64,000 nt of DNA from a bacterium (GCA_016124945.1 WGMT01000037.1:1-64000); one strand, 5' to 3'; shown: positions 26,697-36,199, counted from the first letter of the stretch. A program made the numbers and translations. Notes: a model not told the origin generated them from the sequence alone.

Positions 26697-27722
26697 ATGA
26701 GCCAGGTTCGTATCACAATTACCCAGGTCGCGCGCAGCGCAGGTGTCTCCAAACAGACAGTTTCGCGGGTACTGAATGAGCATCCTGATGTCGCGGACGA
26801 GACCCGTCGGCGTGTACAGCAAGTTGTCGACGCGCTCGGCTACCGCCCAAGCAGCATTGCGCGCAGTTTAAGCCGTGGCAAGAGCCAGACGCTGGGCGTG
26901 GTCGGCTATGGGCTCGAATACTTTGGCACATCGCGTATTCTGTCGGGGATTGAACAAGAGGCTGATCAACTGGGCTACACCGTACTGCTCAATCTGATCC
27001 GCCAACCCGAGGACAACGATCCTTACCCCATTCTGGACAAACTGGCAGCACTTCATGTTAATGGCATCATCTGGGCCGCACCTGAAATCGGTAACAACCG
27101 CACCTGGATCGACGACATCTCGCGCGCCGTGTCTGTGCCCATTGTTTATTTGAGCACACGCCCACGTCCCAACCAGTTGGTTGTCAACATGGATAACCGC
27201 AGCGGTGGCTACACGGCAACGCAACATTTGATCCAACAAGGACGCCGCAAAATCGGGCTGATCACAGGGCCGCTACACTGGTGGGACGCGTTGCAGCGCC
27301 GACTTGGCTGGCAAGACGCCTTGCTGGCAGCCGATCTGCCTGTGGACGAGAGCTTGCTTGTAGAGGGAGATTGGTCGGCAGCCAGTGGAGAAGTTGCCTT
27401 TCAGCGCCTGCTAACCGCTCATCCCGATCTCGACGCCGTCTTTGCCTGCAACGACCAGATGGCATTGGGGGTGATCCACGCCGCCCACGCCGACGGACGG
27501 CGCATTCCTAGCGATCTGGCCCTGGTCGGCTTCGACAATATCCCAGAGGCAGCCTTTTTCACCCCTTCATTGACCACCATGCACCAGGATGTTGTTGCGT
27601 TGGGGCGACGCTCAGTAGAGGCATTTGCCCATCTTTTCGACGGGCGACAACTACCGGCGCAGGACGATGGCAGTAACCTGCTGCTACCGGCACATCTGGT
27701 TGTCCGCGAGAGTTCGGTTTGA
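26697..27722 (+). CDS. LacI-family transcriptional repressor
   Basis: A 341-residue LacI/GalR-family regulator. The helix-turn-helix is at residues 6-30 (ITQVARSAGVSKQTVSRVLN) and the hinge helix with its minor-groove Leu follows at about 50-60 (SSIARSLSRGK). The sugar-binding core starts TLGVVGYGLEYFG and carries LVGFDNIPEAAFFTPSLTTM near the end, as usual for the family. It lies upstream of and codirectional with a sugar ABC system and a beta-galactosidase, so it most likely senses the imported galactoside or its product. The Shine-Dalgarno before ATG 26697 is weak. It is transcribed away from the giant surface-protein gene, and its palindrome lies in the shared intergenic region. Confidence 0.9.
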   Translation: MSQVRITITQVARSAGVSKQTVSRVLNEHPDVADETRRRVQQVVDALGYRPSSIARSLSRGKSQTLGVVGYGLEYFGTSRILSGIEQEADQLGYTVLLNLIRQPEDNDPYPILDKLAALHVNGIIWAAPEIGNNRTWIDDISRAVSVPIVYLSTRPRPNQLVVNMDNRSGGYTATQHLIQQGRRKIGLITGPLHWWDALQRRLGWQDALLAADLPVDESLLVEGDWSAASGEVAFQRLLTAHPDLDAVFACNDQMALGVIHAAHADGRRIPSDLALVGFDNIPEAAFFTPSLTTMHQDVVALGRRSVEAFAHLFDGRQLPAQDDGSNLLLPAHLVVRESSV

Positions 27723-27850
27723 GCCGTGTCGCACCGCAGAGTGGCCGGAACAATGCGAGCCGACCACTGGTGTAGGAAATTCTTCGACAGTTCTGCAATC
27801 CACAGCAGCCGAGCCAGATCGACCGCCGCAAAAAAGCCCGTGCTGCGCTC

Positions 27851-27920
27851 AGTAATTTCAGGGTAGTAATTTCAGCTCCGTAGTTTCAGCACCATAATTT
27901 CAGCACCATAATTTCAGTCC
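27851..27920. repeat. Tandem TAATTTCAGCACC-like units in a leader
   Basis: Five imperfect copies of a 13-14-bp unit (AGTAATTTCAG, GTAGTTTCAGCACC, ATAATTTCAGCACC and variants) end about 30 bp before the ATG at 27950. The rest of the 227-bp gap after the LacI-type gene shows no hairpin I can support. Confidence 0.75.
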
Positions 27921-27949
27921 AGAAACTCAACCACAAAGGAGAAAGAGAC

Positions 27950-29302
27950 ATGATTCAACGTCGAATTTCGTTGTCTTTACTGATGATTCTGGCGGCCTGG
28001 TTGCTTGTTGCCTGCGCGCCGACTCCTGGCGCGGCGCCCACAACCGGCAACGAAGCGACAGGCGGCGAACCGAGCGGCAATCTGCTGATCTGGGTGCAGC
28101 AGGCCAACCAGGATGTCTTTGAGCAGACCGTCCTCGATGAATTTCAGGCGGCCTACCCTGACATCACGCTCAGTTTTGTCAATTACCCGCCCGCCGAAGT
28201 AGCCGATCAGGTCGTGCTGGCGATCCAAGGGGGGACCGGTGGCCCTGATATCGCCGTCACCGAAAACGCCAGTATCGGGCGTCTGGTTAATCTGGGTGGC
28301 TTGTTGGATCTCTCGGAAGAACTTGCGCCCTACAAAGACAGCCTCAACGATTTTGCTTTGGCCGAAGGCAGCGCCGATGGCAAGAACTACTGTGTACCGT
28401 GGGACATCGGGCCAGTGGTTACCTTCTATCGCAGTGACATCTTCGAGGCAGCCGGGCTATCCTCTACACCGGCAGAAGTGAGCGAACTCGTCGCCACCTG
28501 GGACAGCTTCCTGGATGCCTGTGTCACGATCAAAGAAGAAACAGGCGCTTCGTGCTTTGCCATGAACAAAGCCAATAACTACGGCGACATGTATTTCAAT
28601 ATGCTCTGGCAGCAGGGGCTGGGCTTCTACAACGATCAAAACCAGGTGACAGTTGACGGCCCCCAGTATGTGGAAACACTGCAAAAGTTGGGACAATTCT
28701 GGGAAGCCGATGTGGTCTCTGATGAGTTGGAGTGGACCGATAACTGGTACGCCGAACTCAATGCACCGCTGGACGATCCGAATGTGACGCCTATGGCCAC
28801 CGTGACCATTGGTTCGTGGATGGGCAGCTTCCTGAAGACATGGGTTGCCGCCGATCGCGCCGGTGACTGGGGCGTGATTCAGATGCCCGCCTACACTCAG
28901 GGTGGTGTGCGTGCAGCCAACCAAGGAGGCTCGTGTATCTTCATCCCCGCAGCCACCAGCAACCGTGAGGCGGCTTGGGCCTTCATCGAGTTCATGCTGT
29001 TAAACGATGAGAATCAGAAAGAGATCTTCGCCTACAGCGACTACTTCCCCGCATTGGAGTCCGTCTATGACGACCCGATGTTCGACGAAGGAGATCCCTA
29101 CTTCGCTGATCAACCGGTGCGCCAGATCTACGCGGAATCGGCGGTCAACATGCCCAGTGCCAATCTCTACGGTCCATACGCACAAGCTGTCCGTGGTGCG
29201 GTGGCCACAGCGATTCAGCAGTACGCTCTCGGCCAGCTTTCGGCTGAAGAGGCGCTGAAACAAGCGGCGGATAATATTCGTGTCGAAACCGAACTAGAGT
29301 AA
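27950..29302 (+). CDS. ABC sugar-binding lipoprotein (family 1)
   Basis: A 450-residue extracellular solute-binding protein of family 1 (MalE/UgpB-like). The signal peptide ends at lipobox LLVAC, followed by a Pro/Ala/Gly-rich linker. Mature-domain landmarks include NLLIWVQQANQDVFEQTVLD, the GGTGGPDIAVTE loop, and the ATSNREAAWAFIEFML segment common to the family's C-lobe. A clear AAAGGAG precedes the ATG. Two MalF/MalG-type permeases and a GH42 beta-galactosidase follow, so the ligand is probably a galactose-containing oligosaccharide; that is inferred from context. No MalK-type ATPase is present. Confidence 0.9.
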   Translation: MIQRRISLSLLMILAAWLLVACAPTPGAAPTTGNEATGGEPSGNLLIWVQQANQDVFEQTVLDEFQAAYPDITLSFVNYPPAEVADQVVLAIQGGTGGPDIAVTENASIGRLVNLGGLLDLSEELAPYKDSLNDFALAEGSADGKNYCVPWDIGPVVTFYRSDIFEAAGLSSTPAEVSELVATWDSFLDACVTIKEETGASCFAMNKANNYGDMYFNMLWQQGLGFYNDQNQVTVDGPQYVETLQKLGQFWEADVVSDELEWTDNWYAELNAPLDDPNVTPMATVTIGSWMGSFLKTWVAADRAGDWGVIQMPAYTQGGVRAANQGGSCIFIPAATSNREAAWAFIEFMLLNDENQKEIFAYSDYFPALESVYDDPMFDEGDPYFADQPVRQIYAESAVNMPSANLYGPYAQAVRGAVATAIQQYALGQLSAEEALKQAADNIRVETELE

Positions 29303-29350
29303 GCGCACTGAGAGCAGGCAGTGTGGCGCCTGTGATCCAAACGAACCCGA

Positions 29351-29391
29351 GTCCCGTGTGCTGTCACGGTGATCATGACAGTGCACGGGAC
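29351..29391. repeat. Imperfect inverted repeat after the sugar-binding gene
   Basis: Arms 29351-29366 (GTCCCGTGTGCTGTCA) and 29376-29391 (TGACAGTGCACGGGAC) pair with two mismatches around a 9-nt loop. The CCCGTG...CAGTGC elements resemble, but do not match, the CAGTGCCTGGCACGGG family. It separates the binding-protein gene from the permeases. Confidence 0.65.
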
Positions 29392-29453
29392 ATCAGGCAG
29401 CAATCTCAGTCCATGCGTTCCGCTACCGCTTTTTCCTCATGAGGAGACTCGCC

Positions 29454-30371
29454 ATGGAACTTGCCCAGCCTCTGTCCCAGTCACAGAAAAAGCCGCCGTC
29501 GCTCTGGCGTGAGGTCCTCAAGGCGCGCTGGGCCTATATTTTCATTTCGCCCTTCTTTATTCTGTTTGCCATTTTTGGCCTCTATCCATTGTTGTTGTCT
29601 GTCTACCTGAGCTTTGCCGACTGGAAAGGGTTGGGCCCCATCGAATTGGTTGGGCTTGCCAACTTTCAGCGTTTGTTGTCTGATCGTGTCTTCTGGCAGT
29701 CAATGCTCAACGGCGTCATCCTCTTCTTGATGTACGTGCCGGTGATGCTCTTTATGGCGTTGGTGTTGGCCGTGATCCTCAATTCGGGGCGAATCCGCGG
29801 TTTCCGCTTCTTTCGCACGCTGATCTTTGTCCCCTTCATCACCAATATGGTGGCAGCCGGCTTCGCCTTTCGCATTCTCTTTACACAGAACAACGGGCTC
29901 ATCAACATCCTCCTCGAAGCAGTGGGCCTGCCTGCTGTCCCCTGGCTCGAAAGCGTTTGGGGGGCACGGGTTTCCCTGTCGATCCTCATTATCTGGGCCT
30001 GGTTGGGCTACAACATGGTGCTGATGCTGGCCGGTTTGCAGACCATCCCCAAGGATCTCAACGAGGCGGCAATGGTAGACGGCGCTTCATCAGTACGCTC
30101 GTTCTTCGCCATCACCGTGCCACTCATGCGCCCGGTGATCCTCTTCTGCGCTGTCACATCCACCATCGGGAGCTTTGGTCTCTTTGCCGAGGTTATGGCG
30201 CTTACGGGTGGTGGGCCGGCCAATGCAACGTTGACACCGCTGCTGCGCATTTACAATGTCGCCTTTGCTAACCTGCGTTTCGGCTATGCTTCGGCCCTGG
30301 CTTATGTCTTCTTTGCCTTTATCTTTGCCGCCACCCTGGTACAGTTCCGCGCGTTTGGTCGCGAAACCTAG
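29454..30371 (+). CDS. Sugar ABC permease, MalF/UgpA type
   Basis: A 305-residue inner-membrane permease of the MalF/UgpA class with six predicted helices. The first is WAYIFISPFFILFAIFGLYP, followed by LSVYLSFADWKGL, typical of the family. The EAA loop is LNEAAMVDGASSVRSFFAITVPLMRP, which contacts an ATPase. GAGGAG at 29441-29446 places the start at ATG 29454; an upstream ATG at 29439 has no such site. It follows the sugar-binding protein gene after an inverted repeat and pairs with the permease at 30464. The ATPase partner is not in the window. Confidence 0.9.
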   Translation: MELAQPLSQSQKKPPSLWREVLKARWAYIFISPFFILFAIFGLYPLLLSVYLSFADWKGLGPIELVGLANFQRLLSDRVFWQSMLNGVILFLMYVPVMLFMALVLAVILNSGRIRGFRFFRTLIFVPFITNMVAAGFAFRILFTQNNGLINILLEAVGLPAVPWLESVWGARVSLSILIIWAWLGYNMVLMLAGLQTIPKDLNEAAMVDGASSVRSFFAITVPLMRPVILFCAVTSTIGSFGLFAEVMALTGGGPANATLTPLLRIYNVAFANLRFGYASALAYVFFAFIFAATLVQFRAFGRET

Positions 30372-30463
30372 GAGACGATGGCGTAGACTCGTCGCTAACT
30401 TCCCCAAAGATGCCCGGACAAAGCGCCCAGATATCGTCGTCAAATGTTGAGAAAGGAATGTCC

Positions 30464-31303
30464 ATGAGCACAAGGCGTTTTCAACATGGATTGACCACAG
30501 TGCTTCTGCATAGCGTGATCATCGCCATCAGCGCTTTCATGATCCTGCCTTTTGTGTGGATGGTGAGCACTTCACTCAAACTGCCGCAAGACACGTTTGG
30601 TTACCCACCGGTGCTCTTTTCAGAAGATTCGACGTTGATCCACTACACCTATTTGATCCAGGAAAGGAACCTGCTGCGCATTACCGGAAACACCCTCTTT
30701 GTTTCAACTGCAGCCAGCCTGCTCAGCCTCTTCTTCTGCTCGTTGGGCGGCTATGGCTTTGCCAAATTCCACTTTCCGGGCCGCGAAGCGCTCTTTGCCT
30801 TCCTGTTGGCAACGATGGTAATTCCGGCGGCGGTGACAATGGTGCCCGTCTTTGTGATCATGCGTCAGTTGAGTTGGATCGACACCTTCCTCCCCTTGAT
30901 CGTGCCGGGTGCAGCCAACGCCTTCGGCATCTTCTTTATGCGCCAGTACATTTCCAGCATCAACGAAGAATTGATGGACGCCGCCCGCATTGACGGCGCC
31001 GGCGAATTCGGCATCTATTGGCGCATCATTGTGCCCATCATCACCCCCGGCCTTACCAGCCTGGGCCTGATCTTCTTCATGTCCTCTTGGAACAACTACC
31101 TTGGCCCCTTGATTTATCTCAAATCTCCCGAAAACTTTACGCTACCACTGGCCATCTTCCAGTTCGGCGGCGCCGTCGGGCTGACCAACTACAACGCACA
31201 GATGGCCATGTCGGTGATCAGCATTATCCCGTTACTTATCATCTTCCTCATCTTCCAGCGCCGCTTTGTGGAAGGCATTACTGCCGGCGCGGTAAAGGGA
31301 TAA
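30464..31303 (+). CDS. Sugar ABC permease, MalG/UgpE type
   Basis: A roughly 279-residue MalG/UgpE-type permease, second half of the sugar channel. It starts with a helix (VLLHSVIIAISAFMILPFVW) and the family's MVSTSLK segment, and has the EAA loop ELMDAARIDGAGEFGIYWRI. It ends FQRRFVEGITAGAVKG, the standard MalG-like terminus. AAAGGA at 30452-30457 fits ATG 30464 best; ATG 30458 is too close to the site and the frame's 30410 start has none. The beta-galactosidase gene begins 100 bp downstream, with no strong terminator between them. Confidence 0.9.
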   Translation: MSTRRFQHGLTTVLLHSVIIAISAFMILPFVWMVSTSLKLPQDTFGYPPVLFSEDSTLIHYTYLIQERNLLRITGNTLFVSTAASLLSLFFCSLGGYGFAKFHFPGREALFAFLLATMVIPAAVTMVPVFVIMRQLSWIDTFLPLIVPGAANAFGIFFMRQYISSINEELMDAARIDGAGEFGIYWRIIVPIITPGLTSLGLIFFMSSWNNYLGPLIYLKSPENFTLPLAIFQFGGAVGLTNYNAQMAMSVISIIPLLIIFLIFQRRFVEGITAGAVKG

Positions 31304-31402
31304 AAACAAGATGTAGCGCATCCATGATCGGCGGTATCCCGTCCATCAAGGAGATTCTATCAAGCGGAGACGCCACATCATCAAGGAAAGCGATAAAGAG
31401 CT

Positions 31403-33409
31403 GTGACTTTTATTTATGGCGTTGACTACTACCCCGAACACTGGCCCGTTGCGCGCTGGGCCACTGATGCAAAGCTGATGCAAGAAGCCGGTATGAACCT
31501 GGTACGCCTGGCCGAATTTGCGTGGGCGCGCCTGGAACCGCGCCAGGATCTGTACGATTTCGACTGGCTGGATCGCGCCATCGATCTGATGGCCGAGCAT
31601 GGCATCGACGTCATTCTGGGCACGCCCACGGCGTCGCCACCACCCTGGCTGATGGCGCAAGATCCGACGCTCTTCCGTGTGAACGAAGAGGGACGCCGCC
31701 TGACCTATGGCCATCGCCGCGCGTATTGCCCCAACCATCCGCTCTACCAGATGCACACTGAGCGAATTGTAACCGTTATGGCACGGCGTTATGCAGGGCA
31801 TCCCGCTGTGGTTGGCTTGCAGATCGACAATGAATTTGGCGACCGCTGCTACTGTGACATTTGCCGCGGCGCTTTCCACGGCTGGTTGGCGGAACGCTAC
31901 GATTCGCTGCATGAGATGAACGAACGCTGGGGTACGGCATTTTGGAGTCACATCTACACGGATTGGGAGATGATCCCCACACCAGTGGCCACAGTGGCGC
32001 CCCACAACCCCGGGCTGGCGCTTGACTACAATCGCTTTTGCTCGGACAGCTATGTGCGCTATCAGCGTCTTCAAATTGAGCGACTACGCCAATATTGTCC
32101 GGATCGGCAGCGCATCACCCACAACTTCATGGGCTTTGGTTACCCAAACATCAACTACTTCGATCTGGCGCGCGATCTCGATTTTGTAACGTGGGACGCC
32201 TACTGGCGGCACCAATGGAACATGGGGAATCCGGCGCAGGCCAGCAACATGGCGCTCAGTCACGACACCATGCGCGGCCTGAAGCAGCAAACTTTTTGGG
32301 TGATGGAGCAGCAGAGCGGCCCAGGCGGCTGGGAACTGGTGAGCGAATCGCCCAAGCCGGGGCAACTGCGGCTGTGGGCGTACAATGCGATTGCCCACGG
32401 CGCCGACGGCATCGTTTTTTTCCGCTGGCGCACGGCGCGTCATGGGGCCGAGCAGTATTGGCATGGGATCCTCGATCACCACGGCGAACCAGGACGGCGC
32501 TACCACGAAGTGGTGCAGATGGGCCAGGAAATGCAGGACATCGGCGACGCAATTGTGGGCGCGCAGACACAGGCTGACGTCGCCATGATCCTCTCATACG
32601 ACAGCCGCTTCGCCTTCCAGATCCAGGCAAACAACCCCTCGTTCAACCACAGCGCTCACTTCCAAGAGATCTACCACACCCTGCACGAACGGCAGGTGAC
32701 GGTGGACATTGTGCCGCCTGACGCCGATCTAACACCCTACCGGCTGGCAATCGCGCCCGCCCTCCACGTTGTGCCCGAAGAGGTGGCCGACAACCTACGC
32801 CGCTTCGTAGACGGTGGGGGCATACTGGTGCTGACGGCACGCAGCGGCGTCAAAGATGAGACCAATACGGTGGTGGACGCCAAACTGCCGGGCCTATTCG
32901 CCGATCTGTGTGGTGTGACGGTGTCGGAGTATGTATCGCTGGCGCCCCATGCGCAGACGCAGGTGACCTTTGCTGAGCCGGTGGCCGGTTTGCCTGCCAC
33001 GGTGGCGGTCTCCGTCTGGTGCGATGTGCTTGAAGTGGATGGAGCCGAAGTGCTGGCACGCTACACCGAGGATTACTATGCGGGCAAGCCTGCTGTGACC
33101 CTTAACCACTATGGCAAGGGACAGGTCCTCTACGTAGGCACCTTGAGCGCGCCCATTTATGAGGTGTTGACGCCGTTGCTGCTAAATCTGGCCGGTGTAC
33201 AGCCTGTCTTCACTGCTCCGGCAGACGTGGAGGTGACGGTACGCCATCGCGACGGTCGTCGCCTGTTCTTCTTACTCAACCATGCCGCCGAGCTGCGCAC
33301 CGTGACGTTGGCCGGCACATATACCGATCTACTGGCTGAAGGGAAGACGGTCACCGATGCGGTGGACCTTGATCCCTATGGCGTATGCATATTGACTGAC
33401 CTCCCGTAA
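31403..33409 (+). CDS. GH42 beta-galactosidase
   Basis: A 668-residue glycoside hydrolase family 42 enzyme that hydrolyses terminal beta-galactosides. The N-terminal TIM barrel opens FIYGVDYYPEHWP. The acid/base is Glu 144 in LQIDNEFGD and the nucleophile is Glu 302 in WVMEQQSGP. Cysteines in CYCDIC match the zinc cluster of the family. A trimerisation domain (about 390-600) and a small C-terminal beta domain complete the normal length. Translation starts at GTG 31403 behind AAAGAG. There is no signal peptide, so it acts in the cytoplasm on the sugar brought in by the transporter just upstream. Confidence 0.93.
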   Translation: MTFIYGVDYYPEHWPVARWATDAKLMQEAGMNLVRLAEFAWARLEPRQDLYDFDWLDRAIDLMAEHGIDVILGTPTASPPPWLMAQDPTLFRVNEEGRRLTYGHRRAYCPNHPLYQMHTERIVTVMARRYAGHPAVVGLQIDNEFGDRCYCDICRGAFHGWLAERYDSLHEMNERWGTAFWSHIYTDWEMIPTPVATVAPHNPGLALDYNRFCSDSYVRYQRLQIERLRQYCPDRQRITHNFMGFGYPNINYFDLARDLDFVTWDAYWRHQWNMGNPAQASNMALSHDTMRGLKQQTFWVMEQQSGPGGWELVSESPKPGQLRLWAYNAIAHGADGIVFFRWRTARHGAEQYWHGILDHHGEPGRRYHEVVQMGQEMQDIGDAIVGAQTQADVAMILSYDSRFAFQIQANNPSFNHSAHFQEIYHTLHERQVTVDIVPPDADLTPYRLAIAPALHVVPEEVADNLRRFVDGGGILVLTARSGVKDETNTVVDAKLPGLFADLCGVTVSEYVSLAPHAQTQVTFAEPVAGLPATVAVSVWCDVLEVDGAEVLARYTEDYYAGKPAVTLNHYGKGQVLYVGTLSAPIYEVLTPLLLNLAGVQPVFTAPADVEVTVRHRDGRRLFFLLNHAAELRTVTLAGTYTDLLAEGKTVTDAVDLDPYGVCILTDLP

Positions 33410-33410
33410 T

Positions 33411-33503
33411 TCCGGCGTCAGGAGGTACATTTCAGAATGGGACAGACAGTGCGCCTCGAAGTTGAAATACACCCGGCGTCAGGAAGAGCGGGTTGACGCC
33501 GGA
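33411..33503. terminator. Inverted repeat between convergent genes
   Basis: TCCGGCGTCA (33411-33420) pairs with TTGACGCCGGA (33493-33503), and a further CCGGCGTCAGG copy lies between them. It sits between the beta-galactosidase gene and the oppositely oriented small membrane protein gene and may stop transcription from both sides. Confidence 0.5.
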
Positions 33504-33527
33504 TACCACAGAAAACGACGCGCAGCG

Positions 33528-33746
33528 TTAGTCTGTCTGTTCGGTCGGCGTCTGCCCTTCCTGCTCTTTTGCCTGCAACGTAGATCCGATGATCAGCCCG
33601 ATGATCAGGCCGAACATCATGCCCATGCCGATGTTGTCGAAGAGCAGACCAAACATCAGGCCCAAAGCAATGCCGATGCCCATCCACTCCCCCACTTTTT
33701 TCTGATCTGTTTCTTTCTTCGGTTTGGGTTCTTGATTCGATGTCAT
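33528..33746 (-). CDS. Small glycine-rich membrane protein
   Basis: A 72-residue protein with a charged, Lys-rich N-terminus and a glycine-zipper-like hydrophobic core (GIGIALGLMFGLLFDNIGMG then MMFGLIIGLIIGS) that could form two short membrane helices, and an acidic tail. The start is supported by GGAAGGAAC a few bases upstream. I do not recognise a specific family; such glycine-rich two-helix proteins are common and mostly uncharacterised. It follows the membrane metalloprotease-like gene on the same strand. Confidence 0.65.
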   Translation of the reverse strand: MTSNQEPKPKKETDQKKVGEWMGIGIALGLMFGLLFDNIGMGMMFGLIIGLIIGSTLQAKEQEGQTPTEQTD

Positions 33747-33833
33747 GATGCAGTTCCTTCCAATTTGTGTGGCTTTGCAGATGCGCGGCTACGGGCATCA
33801 TCCAACAATGCGGAATTCCGCGCTCATACACCA

Positions 33834-35006
33834 TCAGTCCGTCAATGCCACCACCAGCAAGGTATCGAGCCAGACGCCTTCGTCCATGATCTGTGTCTTC
33901 CAGCCCGGCATGAATCGATCGAGGAGAACGGCCTGAGCCATGCCCGAGTAGTAGAAGCGGCCATCACCTTCATCCCCGGCCATGCGGCGGATCTGATCGA
34001 CCTCTCGATTCCAGCGGGTGGTGTAGTTGCGGTAGCTGTCGAAGTCCGCGTCACTGGCTAACGCGGTGACCGGTGTGTAAGTATCGGCTGTATCGGCTGC
34101 ATGCCAGATCTCCAGTTCCGCATACCTTGCCAATCCCTCCACCCACTCACGGTGTTTTTCATACACAACCAACGTTGACGCCAATCCGGCGCGTCGCTCT
34201 GCTCGCTGTGTCAAGAATTGACGGGCCAACTGGCGCGCTTCGTCGTCGGATTCAGCGCGCACGGCGTTTGCCAGCAGATCAAGTTCACTCTGCCAGGCGG
34301 CCATCACCTCGGCATCATGCCAGGGATAGGCAGGCTCACCAGTACGGGCGGCGACCTCAGCTCTCTGCAGCCGATCCTCTGCCTCGATGGCCTGGTAGGC
34401 GTGAAAGCTTTCGTGCACCACCGCCGCAATATGACCGTCTGTACCGTTGAGCAACTGATCGACGAAAAACGTATAGGGCATGATCTGCCGCAACACCGGC
34501 GGCAGGTCTGCGCGGATCTGTTGGGTGAGCGAGAATTTCATCCACTCGTATTGGCCAAGGCTTGCCACCCATACGTCGTCGACACGTACGGTGAAGGCCT
34601 GCGGCGTGGTCCCGTCTTCGGGCAGCGGTGTGCGGAAGTAGTGTCCTTGGGCGAGCAGGTCGTCGTTGACACGCTCCCATGCTGCGCCGATGGGCTGGTC
34701 CGCGCCGACGGGCGTCCATCCAGCAGATGGCTCACCGGGGTAACCAACGAGAAAGGCATATTCCTCGTTGTAGAGGATCACGGGGATCTCGGCCTGGCCG
34801 AAACCGGGCCAAACCTCGTCGCCAAGGGTACGCCGCAGGTGGAAGATCTCGTCTACGCGCGCACGGGTTAGATCATCGAGTTCGGTGGCCGACGTCATCT
34901 CGGTGGGCAGCCGCAAGTTGATGATGAAGAGGACCAACGCTGCCAACAGAATCAGGGCAAGCAACCCAAGCAGAACGCGGGTGATCCATTTGCCAATACG
35001 TTTCAT
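33834..35006 (-). CDS. Membrane-anchored HExxH metalloprotease-like protein
   Basis: A 390-residue protein with one N-terminal membrane helix (residues 10-30) and a large soluble domain on the outer face. It has a zinc-protease-type HESFH motif (His 198, Glu 199, His 202) in AAVVHESFHAYQ, and a later EGLARYAE (Glu 290) in the place where gluzincins carry the third zinc ligand. That pattern suggests a gluzincin-type peptidase, but no named family is recognised, so the function is inferred from motif only. The start ATG follows an AAAGAGAG stretch. The intergenic gap to the divergent ABC gene (35007-35290) holds no clear promoter I can support. Confidence 0.75.
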   Translation of the reverse strand: MKRIGKWITRVLLGLLALILLAALVLFIINLRLPTEMTSATELDDLTRARVDEIFHLRRTLGDEVWPGFGQAEIPVILYNEEYAFLVGYPGEPSAGWTPVGADQPIGAAWERVNDDLLAQGHYFRTPLPEDGTTPQAFTVRVDDVWVASLGQYEWMKFSLTQQIRADLPPVLRQIMPYTFFVDQLLNGTDGHIAAVVHESFHAYQAIEAEDRLQRAEVAARTGEPAYPWHDAEVMAAWQSELDLLANAVRAESDDEARQLARQFLTQRAERRAGLASTLVVYEKHREWVEGLARYAELEIWHAADTADTYTPVTALASDADFDSYRNYTTRWNREVDQIRRMAGDEGDGRFYYSGMAQAVLLDRFMPGWKTQIMDEGVWLDTLLVVALTD

Positions 35007-35290
35007 TTTCCGGCTCTCTTTGCATCATTAACCAAAATTGTATGCATCCACCGTACCATTAAGCGTGCCAATTGCGTGTGCACGGAAGGTCTGTTTTTGC
35101 CTTGGTCGTTTATCGCATGGCGGCCTATCCATGTGACCAGGCGCGGCATCCTGCTGTGGAACTGGCTTACGCCCACAGATCGCCGGCGCGGAACAGTCCT
35201 TGAGCAGCGGGTGCGCAAGGCGGATTCGTCCTATGCTATGGGCGTACACACAAACGCAGCAGATGGATTCACAACGGAAGGGATTGCACA

Positions 35291-36199
35291 ATGACGACCA
35301 CTTCAAATTCGGTGTTACATATTGAAAACCTACAGAAAAACTTCGGCCCGATGCGCGCAGTGGACGGTGTATCGCTGGACGTGCGCCGGGGCGAGATCTT
35401 CGGTTTCCTCGGCCCCAACGGCGCGGGCAAGACGACCACCATCGGCATACTGCTTGGCCTGATCCACCCCAGCGCGGGGACGGTGGAGATCTTCGGCGAA
35501 GCGGTGACGCCACAACAGACGGCGGCCCTGCGCCGGGTCGGCTCGCTGGTGGGCGCGTCGCCGGCGCTTGTCCCCTACCTGAGCGCGCGACAGAACTTGC
35601 AGTTGGTGGCACGGTTGCACCGCACTGTAGACGCCGCTCGCATCGAAGAAGTGCTGCACCTGGTGAAACTGACCGAAGCTGCCGACCGTCGGGCAGCTCG
35701 TTTCTCTACCGGCATGAAGCAACGGCTGGGTCTCGGCATGGCGCTGCTACACCGGCCCGAACTGCTCATCCTCGACGAGCCGACCAACGGCATGGATCCG
35801 GCGGGGATGCGCGAGATCCGCAACTTCTTTCGCAGCCTGGCCGACGACGGCGTCACCGTTTTTGTGAGCAGTCACCTACTACATGAGGTTGAGCAGATGT
35901 GCGATCGGGTGGCGGTGCTGCACAAAGGCAAGATCGTGGCCCAGGGCGCAGTGGACGAATTGCGCGGCGGCCAATCGGTCGTGCGGGTGCGCATCCCCGA
36001 TCCGGCGGCTGCCCTGCGGGTGTTACCCAGCGAAGTGGACGTACACAGCAACGGCTCCTACATCGACGTCACTGGTATGCGCTGCGACGAAGTGATTGTG
36101 CAGCTTGTCAACGGCGGCGTCGTCCCCACTGAGGTGACGACACGCAACGCCGATCTTGAGGCGCTCTTCCTGCGCATTACGGGAGAGGACGAGGGTTAA
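35291..36199 (+). CDS. Exporter-type ABC ATPase without a permease gene
   Basis: A 302-residue ATP-binding subunit of the CcmA/BcrA (ABC-2) class. Walker A is GPNGAGKTTT, the signature motif appears as FSTGMKQRLGLGMAL, and Walker B is LLILDEPTNGMD, with the switch His in VFVSSHLLHEVEQM. A C-terminal extension of about 80 residues matches this class. GGAAGGG precedes the ATG. The permease gene that normally follows is missing; the sequence after it is a frameshifted surface-protein remnant instead. It may work with a permease elsewhere, or be left over from a rearrangement. Confidence 0.88.
   Translation: MTTTSNSVLHIENLQKNFGPMRAVDGVSLDVRRGEIFGFLGPNGAGKTTTIGILLGLIHPSAGTVEIFGEAVTPQQTAALRRVGSLVGASPALVPYLSARQNLQLVARLHRTVDAARIEEVLHLVKLTEAADRRAARFSTGMKQRLGLGMALLHRPELLILDEPTNGMDPAGMREIRNFFRSLADDGVTVFVSSHLLHEVEQMCDRVAVLHKGKIVAQGAVDELRGGQSVVRVRIPDPAAALRVLPSEVDVHSNGSYIDVTGMRCDEVIVQLVNGGVVPTEVTTRNADLEALFLRITGEDEG

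Noticed and set aside
33528..33746. Spurious small frame
   Set aside because: Rejection was considered and dropped: it has a good GGAAGGAAC site, a coherent two-helix glycine-zipper composition and lies in a gene-sized gap, so it is kept as a gene at moderate confidence.
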